DNA from: Paracoccaceae bacterium
GTDB taxonomy: Bacteria > Pseudomonadota > Alphaproteobacteria > Rhodobacterales > Rhodobacteraceae
Assembly: GCA_020832445.1 (NCBI GenBank)
Contig: JAFIEO010000040.1
Location: forward strand, 1 to 47,056
Direction of reading: 5' to 3'
Length of the DNA: 47,056 nt
Made by a program: the position numbers and the translations under genes. Shown in pieces: positions 16,284-23,903 of the stretch. The notes below the pieces were generated by a model. It was given only the letters and a program-made list of their open reading frames with translations, did no database searches and was not told where the DNA came from. The first letter of the stretch is position 1, and every line of letters begins with the position of its first letter.

Positions 16284-19100
16284 ATGAGCGAATGCAAAAC
16301 GGGCTTTGGCAAGGGCTGCCATCTGCATCTGATCGACGGATCGGCCTATATTTTCCGCGCCTATCATGCGCTGCCACCACTGACACGCAAATCCGACGGG
16401 TTGCCCGTGGGCGCTGTGGCCGGCTTTTGCAACATGCTGTGGCGCTATCTGGGCGAGAATTGCGACAGCTCCGACGCACCCACCCATGCGGCGGTAATCT
16501 TTGATTATTCATCAAAGACATTTCGCAATGACATCTATGACCTATACAAGGCCAACCGTCCCGAACCGCCCGAAGATCTGCGCCCGCAATTCCCGCTGAC
16601 ACGCGATGCCACCCGCGCCTTCAACCTGTCCTGCATCGAGGTGCAGGATTTTGAAGCCGATGACATCATCGCCACGCTGGCGCGGCAGGCGCGCGAAGCT
16701 GGCGGGCGCGTGACCATCATTTCGTCCGACAAGGACCTGATGCAACTGGTGGGTGGCGGTGTCGAAATGCTGGATGCGATGAAAAACAAACGCATCGGCA
16801 CAGATGAAGTGATTGAAAAATTTGGCGTTGCCCCCGACCGCGTGGTGGATGTGCAGGCTTTGGCGGGGGATTCGGTGGACAATATTCCCGGCGCGCCGGG
16901 CATCGGGGTCAAGACTGCGGCGCTTTTGATCAATGAATATGGCGATCTGGACAGTTTGCTGGCGCGTGCAGGCGAAATAAAGCAACCCAAACGCCGCCAG
17001 ACCCTGATTGATCATGCAGACCAGATCCGCATGTCGCGCAAACTGGTCACGCTTGATGAAAACACCCCGCTGGATTTTTCGCTGAACGATCTGGAAGTGC
17101 GCGACCCTGACCCGACCGCGCTTGTGGACTTTCTGAACCAGATGGAATTTCGCACGCTGACACGCCGCGTGGCCGACAAGTTCGGGACCGAACCGCCCCC
17201 CCTGCCTGACCCTGCCCCCGAAACGACCCCGCAGGCCAGCACGCCCGATATGCCGGAATTCAGCGCATCACTTTATGACTGCATCCGCGACACGGACACG
17301 CTGAACACATGGATCGACCGCATCCGCGAACGCGGCTATGTGGCCGTGGACACCGAAACCACATCACTTGATGAAATGCGCGCCGAACTGGTGGGCATTT
17401 CACTGTGCGTGGATGCAGGCCATGCTGCCTATATCCCGCTGAAGCATCGTGCGGGCGGGGATGACCTGTTCGGGGCCAGCGCACTGCTGGACGGCCAGAT
17501 CCCGCTGGAGCACGCGCTGGAAGCCCTGAAATCCGTGCTGGAAGATCCTGCCATCCTGAAAATCGGGCAGAACATGAAATATGACGCCAAGATATTTGCA
17601 AATCTTGGTATAGACGTGGCTCCGATTGATGACACAATGCTGCTGTCTTATGCGCTGCATGGCGGGCTGCACGGGCATGGCATGGACACCCTGTCGGACC
17701 GCTACCTGAACCACCAGCCCATCGCGATCAAATCGCTTCTGGGCGCGGGCAAATCGGCCATCACTTTTGATATGGTGGGCATTGACGATGCCACCCGCTA
17801 CGCGGCTGAGGATGCCGATATCACACTGCGGCTGTGGCACATGTTCAAACCCCGCCTGCATGCCGCACAGGTCACGCGCGTCTATGAAACGCTTGATCGC
17901 CCGCTGGTGCCGGTTCTGGCACGGATGGAACGCCACGGCATCAAGGTGGACCGCGATGTGCTGTCGCGCATGTCCAACGCATTCGCGCAGAAAATGGCCG
18001 CGCTCGAATCGGAAATCCACGAACTTGCAGGCGAAAGCTTCAATGTCGGATCGCCCAAGCAACTGGGCGAAATCCTGTTTGACAAAATGTCGCTGCAAGG
18101 CGGCAAGAAGGGCAAGACGGGCGCCTATGCCACCGGGGCCGACGTGCTCGAAGACCTGGCCGCTGAAGGGCATGACCTGCCCGCCCGTGTGCTGGACTGG
18201 CGGCAATTGTCGAAACTGAAATCCACCTACACGGACGCGCTTCAGGACCATATCCACCCCGAAACCGGTCGCGTGCACACCTCCTATGTCATCACAGGGG
18301 CTGTGACAGGGCGTCTGGCCTCGACCGACCCCAACTTGCAGAATATCCCCATCCGGTCCGAAGAAGGGCGGCGCATCCGCACGGCCTTCGTGGCCGATCA
18401 GGGCAATAAACTGGTCGCACTCGATTACAGCCAGATCGAGCTGCGCATCCTCGCCCATATCGCCGGGATCGACAGCCTGAAATCCGCCTTCCGCGACGGC
18501 CATGACATCCATGCCATGACGGCATCAGAAATGTTCGGCGTGCCCCTGGACCAGATGACACCCGATGTGCGCCGTCAGGCCAAGGCCATCAATTTCGGCG
18601 TGATCTATGGCATTTCGGGTTTTGGTCTGGCGCGCAATCTGCGCATTCCGCGCGCGCAGGCACAGGCTTTCATCGACACCTATTTCCAGCGTTTCCCAGG
18701 CATCCGCGCCTATATGGATGACACTGTGGAATTCGCCAAGAAACACGGGCGCGTGGAAACCCTGTTCGGGCGGCGCATCCAGACCCCGGAAATCAACACC
18801 AAAGGACCGGGCGCGGGCTTTGCCAAACGCGCGGCCATCAACGCGCCCATTCAGGGGACTGCCGCCGATATCATCCGCCGCGCCATGATCCACCTGCCCG
18901 ACGCACTGGCGGACCTGCCAGCCCGCATGCTGCTGCAAGTGCATGACGAACTGGTGTTCGAGGTGCCCGAAAACGCCGTTGATGACACCATCGCCCGCGT
19001 CCGCGCGGTCATGGAAGCGGCCGCCGAACCCGTGGTCAAACTCGATGTGCCGCTGGTCGTGGATGCCGGTGTGGGCGACAACTGGGCGCAGGCACATTGA
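16284..19100 (+). CDS. polA: DNA polymerase I
   Basis: A 938-residue DNA polymerase with all three activities predicted. Residues 10-300 are the 5' nuclease domain (LIDGSAYIFRAYHALPP, DFEADDIIATLA, SSDKDLMQLV, GDSVDNIPGAPGIG). Residues 320-525 are the 3'-5' exonuclease, whose VAVDTETTSLDEM retains the metal-binding D-x-E, so proofreading is likely active. The polymerase domain holds motif A DYSQIELRILAHI (about 714), motif B RRQAKAINFGVIYG (about 762) and motif C QVHDELVFE (about 885). A CGGAGGG ribosome binding site precedes ATG 16284. It functions in Okazaki-fragment maturation and excision repair. Confidence 0.97.
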   Translation: MSECKTGFGKGCHLHLIDGSAYIFRAYHALPPLTRKSDGLPVGAVAGFCNMLWRYLGENCDSSDAPTHAAVIFDYSSKTFRNDIYDLYKANRPEPPEDLRPQFPLTRDATRAFNLSCIEVQDFEADDIIATLARQAREAGGRVTIISSDKDLMQLVGGGVEMLDAMKNKRIGTDEVIEKFGVAPDRVVDVQALAGDSVDNIPGAPGIGVKTAALLINEYGDLDSLLARAGEIKQPKRRQTLIDHADQIRMSRKLVTLDENTPLDFSLNDLEVRDPDPTALVDFLNQMEFRTLTRRVADKFGTEPPPLPDPAPETTPQASTPDMPEFSASLYDCIRDTDTLNTWIDRIRERGYVAVDTETTSLDEMRAELVGISLCVDAGHAAYIPLKHRAGGDDLFGASALLDGQIPLEHALEALKSVLEDPAILKIGQNMKYDAKIFANLGIDVAPIDDTMLLSYALHGGLHGHGMDTLSDRYLNHQPIAIKSLLGAGKSAITFDMVGIDDATRYAAEDADITLRLWHMFKPRLHAAQVTRVYETLDRPLVPVLARMERHGIKVDRDVLSRMSNAFAQKMAALESEIHELAGESFNVGSPKQLGEILFDKMSLQGGKKGKTGAYATGADVLEDLAAEGHDLPARVLDWRQLSKLKSTYTDALQDHIHPETGRVHTSYVITGAVTGRLASTDPNLQNIPIRSEEGRRIRTAFVADQGNKLVALDYSQIELRILAHIAGIDSLKSAFRDGHDIHAMTASEMFGVPLDQMTPDVRRQAKAINFGVIYGISGFGLARNLRIPRAQAQAFIDTYFQRFPGIRAYMDDTVEFAKKHGRVETLFGRRIQTPEINTKGPGAGFAKRAAINAPIQGTAADIIRRAMIHLPDALADLPARMLLQVHDELVFEVPENAVDDTIARVRAVMEAAAEPVVKLDVPLVVDAGVGDNWAQAH

Positions 19101-19145
19101 CCCCCGCCCCTGCTTTCATTCTGTCAAAAATATCCACAGGGGTTT

Positions 19146-19174
19146 CTTAAGGGGGGGCCGTGCCCCACCTTAAG
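19146..19174. repeat. Inverted repeat downstream of polA and glmM
   Basis: CTTAAGG at 19146-19152 pairs with CCTTAAG at 19168-19174, and G/C runs between them extend the stem, leaving a small loop around GCCGTG. It lies in the 124-base gap between the convergent polA and glmM genes. It is followed by a second G-rich/C-rich pair (GGGGGGCAGCAGCCCTCC). There is no clear T tract, so it is a weak terminator candidate or an intergenic repeat. Confidence 0.5.
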
Positions 19175-19224
19175 GCAGGGGGTTTGGGGGGCAGCAGCCC
19201 TCCAAGCGCCCCCTCGGAAATACA

Positions 19225-20565
19225 TCACACCACGTTTTCCATCTCCGTGATGATCCCGTTGACAACATCCGCCAACAGGCCTTCATCCTCGCATTCCGCC
19301 ATCACACGCACCAACGGCTCAGTGCCGGATTTGCGGATCAGCAACCGCCCGCAGCCGTCAAGGCGGGCCTTGGCTGCATCAATCGCAGCTTTCACATGAT
19401 CGGATGACAGGATATCGACGCCTGGTTTCGTGCGCAAATTGCGCAGCATTTGCGGGACAGGGTCGAAACTGCGCGCCAGCAGGGATGCGGGTTTCTGGGT
19501 CTCCATCATTGCGGCAAGAAAATGCAGCGCCGCAATCAGCCCGTCGCCGGTCGTGGCGAAATCGGTCATTACAATATGGCCTGACTGCTCGCCGCCCAGG
19601 TTCCAGCCACCCGCGCGCATGCGTTCCACCACATGCCGGTCGCCCACAGCCGTGCGTTCCAGCCGCAGGCCATGGCCCTGCAAGAACCGCTCCAACCCCA
19701 GATTGGACATGACCGTTGCCACCAGAACCCCGCCCTGCAACCGGTCCGCCTGCGCCCAGCGATGGGCAAACAGCGCCATGATCTGATCGCCATCCGCAAT
19801 CTGGCCGCGTTCGTCAATAATGATCACACGGTCCGCATCACCATCCAGCGTAATGCCCAGATCAGCGCCTGTTTCCAGCACTTTGGCTGCGCAATGGCGC
19901 GGGTGGGTTGACCCGCAATCAAGGTTGATATTGGTGCCGTTTGGTTCTACCGCCACCGTCACCACTTCGGCCCCCAATTCCCACAGCACCTGCGGCGCCA
20001 CCTTATAGGCCGCACCATTGGCGCAATCCAGCACCACTTTCATGCCCGAAAGCTGCGTGCCGCGCGGCAAGGTGGTCTTGGCATATTCGACATAGCGCCC
20101 GCCAGCATCCTCTATGCGTTTGGCCCGGCCGATATTGGCGGGTTGCGCGGGCGTGATCGGCCCGTCCACAATGCGCTCGATCTCGGCTTCATCCGCATCC
20201 GACAGCTTGAAACCGTCTGGGCCAAAGAACTTGATACCATTGTCCTGATGGGCGTTATGGCTTGCAGAAATCATGATCCCCAGATCCGCGCGCATGGACC
20301 GCGTCAAAAACCCCACGGCCGGTGTGGGCACCGGACCCAGAAGCAGTACGTTCATTCCTGTGGATGTCAGCCCTGCCGTCAGCGCATATTCGATCATATA
20401 CCCCGACAGGCGCGTGTCCTTGCCGATGACAACACGGTGCCCGTTCGACCCGTCGCGCCGGAAATGCCGCCCCGCTGCCGCGCCCAGTTTCAGCGCCATT
20501 TCTGCGGTCATCGGATAGCTGTTTGCCGTGCCACGCACCCCGTCAGTGCCAAATAGCTTTCCCAT
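19225..20565 (-). CDS. glmM: Phosphoglucosamine mutase
   Basis: Interconverts glucosamine-6-phosphate and glucosamine-1-phosphate on the way to UDP-GlcNAc for peptidoglycan and LPS. The 446-residue protein starts [15 protein letters not shown]. It has the phosphorylated catalytic Ser102 in [12 protein letters not shown], the metal loop DGDADR (about 241-246), the sugar-binding GGEQSGHI (about 324-331) and the phosphate-binding [12 protein letters not shown] near the C-terminus. Its start codon overlaps the folP stop by one base (TAATG), so it is coupled to folate synthesis genes. Confidence 0.97.
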   Translation of the reverse strand: MGKLFGTDGVRGTANSYPMTAEMALKLGAAAGRHFRRDGSNGHRVVIGKDTRLSGYMIEYALTAGLTSTGMNVLLLGPVPTPAVGFLTRSMRADLGIMISASHNAHQDNGIKFFGPDGFKLSDADEAEIERIVDGPITPAQPANIGRAKRIEDAGGRYVEYAKTTLPRGTQLSGMKVVLDCANGAAYKVAPQVLWELGAEVVTVAVEPNGTNINLDCGSTHPRHCAAKVLETGADLGITLDGDADRVIIIDERGQIADGDQIMALFAHRWAQADRLQGGVLVATVMSNLGLERFLQGHGLRLERTAVGDRHVVERMRAGGWNLGGEQSGHIVMTDFATTGDGLIAALHFLAAMMETQKPASLLARSFDPVPQMLRNLRTKPGVDILSSDHVKAAIDAAKARLDGCGRLLIRKSGTEPLVRVMAECEDEGLLADVVNGIITEMENVV

Positions 20566-21584
20566 TATGCCGGTTCCCTGTATTCAATGTTCAATGCCTG
20601 CCACATCGACAGCGCCTGTCGTGTTTGCGCCACATCATGCACGCGTATTATCTGTGCGCCGCCGCTGGCCGCTGCCAACGCCACGGCAAGTGATCCTGCC
20701 ACACGGTCCGCCGCGTCCTGCACCCCGCTGATGCTGCCTATGAACCGCTTGCGCGATGCCCCCAGCAAGATAGCACAGCCTGTCATATGCAGCAGGGGCA
20801 GATCGCGCAGCAAGGCAAGATTATGCTCAATCGTTTTGCCAAATCCGATGCCGGGGTCGACGATGATCTGCTGTGGCGCGATGCCCGCATCGGTGGCGCG
20901 GGTGATCGCCTGCATCAGCCAATCAAATACATCCAACCGCACATCCGCATATTCGGGGTTGTTCTGCATGGTCTGGGGGGTGCCCTGTGCATGCATCAGG
21001 CACACGGGCACGCGTGCATCGGCGACCACTTGTGCCAGATCACGGTCCCATGTCAGGGCTGACACATCATTCACAATATCGGCGCCCGCCTCCAGTGCTG
21101 CGGCTGCCACAGCCGCTTTGCGCGTATCGATCGAGATGGGATGCGTCAGCCCTTCGGCGCGCAGCGCGCGGATCAGCGGCGCAGTGCGCGCGATCTCTTC
21201 TTTGATAGAAACCTCCTGCGCACCCGGGCGGGTGGATTCGCCGCCAATGTCCAGAATATCGGCCCCGTCGGCCACCAACCTGCGGGCTTGCGCCAGCGCG
21301 GCTGCCATGCTGTTAAACCGGCCCCCGTCGGAAAAACTGTCCGGCGTGACATTCACGATCCCCATGATGCGGGGCCGGTCAAGGGACAACCCGCAAAGCG
21401 GCGCAGGTGCAGTGGTCAGAATGTGGTCTGTCGCACGGTCATACACGCGACTGCTGCGCGCATCAGCGTCGCGCGCCAATATGTCGATACCGGCGATGCG
21501 CAGCGCCCTTTGCCCCCGCAAGGCGGGCATGTCGGCAGTGGCCAGCGCCGCAGGGCGCAGAAAGGGACAAATATAGGTTTTCAT
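20565..21584 (-). CDS. folP: Dihydropteroate synthase
   Basis: Joins p-aminobenzoate and dihydropterin pyrophosphate in folate synthesis. The 339-residue TIM barrel has [16 protein letters not shown] (about 73-88), [13 protein letters not shown] (about 110-122), DPGIGFGKT (about 244-252) and GASRKRFIG (about 276-284). The first 65 residues form an N-terminal extension beyond the short bacterial enzymes. The downstream gene glmM overlaps by one base; folB lies 50 bases upstream on the same strand. Confidence 0.96.
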   Translation of the reverse strand: MKTYICPFLRPAALATADMPALRGQRALRIAGIDILARDADARSSRVYDRATDHILTTAPAPLCGLSLDRPRIMGIVNVTPDSFSDGGRFNSMAAALAQARRLVADGADILDIGGESTRPGAQEVSIKEEIARTAPLIRALRAEGLTHPISIDTRKAAVAAAALEAGADIVNDVSALTWDRDLAQVVADARVPVCLMHAQGTPQTMQNNPEYADVRLDVFDWLMQAITRATDAGIAPQQIIVDPGIGFGKTIEHNLALLRDLPLLHMTGCAILLGASRKRFIGSISGVQDAADRVAGSLAVALAAASGGAQIIRVHDVAQTRQALSMWQALNIEYREPA

Positions 21585-21634
21585 ACCATCTATTTGCCCG
21601 TTTCAGCGTGACAGCACAAGATGTCGCAAAAGTG

Positions 21635-22555
21635 TCAGGCGGGCAAACGGCCTTGCGGCACATGACTGCCGGGGGGGATGGGCAATCCGTCAGGGGCCAG
21701 CAGGCGTTCTGCCGCCACATGTTCCGCCAGCCACAGCGCCAGCGCCACACCGTCACGCGGGCTGCAATCGGGGCTGTCGGTCGAATCCAGAATCAGCTTG
21801 GACGGCGCCCAGACAATCATCTGGCCCTGCTTCATCGCCCAGTCTATTTCCGTGCGGCTGGCCACCACAACGCAGCGGCGGTCCAACGCCGCCAGACGCC
21901 ATGCATTCTGTTCCAGCGCCAGCAGGTCGATCCGGCGCTGAACAGCGCGGGGGCGAACTTCGGGCGGGGGATCAGACGGCATACCCACACACAAGATCAC
22001 AGGCAGACCACCGGCCTGCAATGCGTCCAGACGCGCCGCAAGGCCGGGTGCCGCGATCATGTCATTGTCCAGATACACGACCAGCGGATGCACCGCTTCT
22101 TCCTGACCTGCATCATCCAGTGCACGCAACGGCTGTGATGCGCGGTTGCGCACGATTTCCACCCCCAGTGCGCCCGGCCCGCGATCCAGCTTCTCCACCC
22201 GGACAAAGGCGCGCATGGCCTGTGGTTCCAGCAAGATGCGTTCTGCAATGCGTTCGGCCAGCGTTTCCAGCAGGTTCAGGCGTTCCGCCGCCAGTTCAGC
22301 GGCAATGGATTCGGTGATGCGGTCATAGGACAGGATGCGGTCCACATCATCATCCAGCGGTTCGGGGTTGGGCCGCACTTCAACCACGATATTGAAACGC
22401 ACGCGCTGGCGCAGGCCGCGTTCGGCCTGAAATGCGCCAATCTCGACCTCGACGATATGATCGCGCAGGCTGATGCGGTCGCGCGGATCGGCGGGCGCCG
22501 AGGCTTCGGCGCGCGCTTCGGGGTGGGCAAAAGCCAGTCGTATGTCAGAACTCAT
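21635..22555 (-). CDS. folB: Dihydroneopterin aldolase with extra C-terminal domain
   Basis: Residues 20-145 form the FolB domain: ISLRDHIVEVEIGAFQAERGLRQ with the substrate-binding Glu region, SYDRITESI, LLETLAERIAERIL and the catalytic-Lys strand FVRVEKLDRG. FolB converts dihydroneopterin to hydroxymethyl-dihydropterin, directly before FolP. A further 150 residues (about 160-306) follow, with alpha/beta features (PLVVYLDNDMIAAPGL, PVILCVGMP, CVVVASRTEIDWAM) that I do not recognise. The E. coli enzyme is about 120 residues, so this is a fusion. ATG 22555 is preferred over a GTG at 22573. Next to folP, its role in folate synthesis is secure; the role of the tail is unknown. Confidence 0.85.
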   Translation of the reverse strand: MSSDIRLAFAHPEARAEASAPADPRDRISLRDHIVEVEIGAFQAERGLRQRVRFNIVVEVRPNPEPLDDDVDRILSYDRITESIAAELAAERLNLLETLAERIAERILLEPQAMRAFVRVEKLDRGPGALGVEIVRNRASQPLRALDDAGQEEAVHPLVVYLDNDMIAAPGLAARLDALQAGGLPVILCVGMPSDPPPEVRPRAVQRRIDLLALEQNAWRLAALDRRCVVVASRTEIDWAMKQGQMIVWAPSKLILDSTDSPDCSPRDGVALALWLAEHVAAERLLAPDGLPIPPGSHVPQGRLPA

Positions 22556-22690
22556 TGCGGCATCCTTCGTCACCTGCGCCTGTCATACCGACTATGCGGC
22601 TGGGTTCAACGCAGATTTACGCCATCGGGGTCCGCATATGCGACATTGCGCCTGCCCGCTGCCCTGCCCTGTTACCTGCCTGTCACCGGA

Positions 22691-23734
22691 TCAGCCACGA
22701 TAGAAAAGATGCGCACCGATCTGTGTTGTTTGCGTGAAACGATTGGACCATGATGGATTTACCGCAGTGGTGTGGAAATACTGCGCGCCCCCCGTCAACC
22801 CGCGATGCGCACCTTGCGCCATGACATAGCCGATACGCCGCGCCAGATCGGCGGCGCGGCGGTTTGGCATGCTTTCCGGCCGCCCGTCGCAGGCAAAGCT
22901 GAACTGGCAGCCCCCGATACGCCCCGCAACAACACCCTGATAGACCACGCCGCAAATGCTGTTGGGGAAATTGCGCGACTGCACCCTGTTCATGATGACT
23001 TCTGCGACGGCAAACTGCCCCTTCAGGGTTTCGCCACGCGCTTCATGATAGATGGCCGTGGCCAGACATTGCGCCTGCTCGTCCAGATCGCTGATGGATT
23101 GCCGGCGCAGCCACGATACCGAATATTGCACAACGCGCCGTTCCAGCGCAGCAGGGCGCGCGACAGGGCGCAGCGATTTAAGCGGTGCGAAACTGGCACC
23201 AAGCGCCACAGGTGCCGCCACAACACCGCTTGTGGACAGGTGTGCGTCGATATCAATATCGGCATCATCCGCGTCGGCCATGCGCGATGCGTCGTCATCG
23301 ACATGCGGGATTGCGCGCAATTCGTCAAACAGCGACGCCAGCGCCTTCAGGTCAACATCGCGGCCAAAATGCCGGTTCTGGTCCAGCCCGTAGCTGTCGG
23401 TGGTCTGGCCCAAAGCAGACGCGTTGTTCATCCGCATCCGGTCGACATTCAGCAAGACATCATTGCGAACAGAAGGATTGCTGCCCTGCAACGCAGCCAT
23501 CACCAGCTTTGCGCGCATGTCACCGTTCAGGGTGGCATTCTCGACCCGCGATCCCATGCTGGGCAAGGCCACAAGCAACGACATGCCCCAGATCGCAGAC
23601 ACGGTAAATACCCGCCGCGCACGTGCCCGAATGCGGGCCTTTATGCAGCGGCTGCGTGGCCCCGACGCATGGTCTGGTCCGGTTGCTGGCTGGCACGGTT
23701 GCACAGGCTTTATATGTTCAACAGATTTCGTCAT
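22691..23734 (-). CDS. Cell wall hydrolase (SleB-like)
   Basis: A 347-residue protein. A basic N-terminus (to about residue 45) is followed by a hydrophobic stretch (VFTVSAIWGMSLLVALPSM), so it is membrane-anchored or exported. The C-terminal domain (about 215-347) is a SleB/Hydrolase_2 domain with LATAIYHEARGE carrying the likely catalytic Glu, VAEVIMNRVQSRNFPNSICGVVYQG, CQFSFACDG and GAQYFHTTAVNPSW. This family cleaves peptidoglycan glycan strands and is common in alphaproteobacteria without sporulation. The start at 23734 is chosen by context; the frame is open to 23848, and the extra residues have no signal-like character. Confidence 0.85.
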   Translation of the reverse strand: MTKSVEHIKPVQPCQPATGPDHASGPRSRCIKARIRARARRVFTVSAIWGMSLLVALPSMGSRVENATLNGDMRAKLVMAALQGSNPSVRNDVLLNVDRMRMNNASALGQTTDSYGLDQNRHFGRDVDLKALASLFDELRAIPHVDDDASRMADADDADIDIDAHLSTSGVVAAPVALGASFAPLKSLRPVARPAALERRVVQYSVSWLRRQSISDLDEQAQCLATAIYHEARGETLKGQFAVAEVIMNRVQSRNFPNSICGVVYQGVVAGRIGGCQFSFACDGRPESMPNRRAADLARRIGYVMAQGAHRGLTGGAQYFHTTAVNPSWSNRFTQTTQIGAHLFYRG

Positions 23735-23849
23735 TTTCAAATCGCGCCGTTCCCTTGGCGCACAACACCTAACTGAAGCAATATTACATTTCCGTGATCG
23801 CCATATTCCAAAAATGCCTAAAAATCCACCCATACCGGCAAAACACATT

Positions 23850-23879
23850 CATGGCTTGGCATATCCTTGCCGAGCCATG
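23850..23879. repeat. Near-perfect 12-bp inverted repeat
   Basis: CATGGCTTGGCA (23850-23861) and TGCCGAGCCATG (23868-23879) pair at 11 of 12 positions around the loop TATCCT. It lies 25 bases beyond the stop of the PPDK-like gene and 116 bases before the start of the cell-wall hydrolase gene, both on the minus strand. With no T tract it could be a weak terminator, an operator or an mRNA stabiliser. Confidence 0.55.
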
Positions 23880-23903
23880 ATGGAAATTCCCTTATTTATA
23901 TGG

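Noticed and set aside
17400-18512. Open frame of 370 codons on the minus strand opposite polA
   Set aside because: Antisense shadow; polA motifs A, B and the exonuclease DxE are on the plus strand.
20587-21576. Open frame of 329 codons on the plus strand opposite folP
   Set aside because: Antisense shadow; Ser/Arg-rich with no domain.
22772-23776. Open frame of 334 codons on the plus strand opposite the cell-wall hydrolase gene
   Set aside because: No domain; the SleB-like motifs lie on the minus strand.
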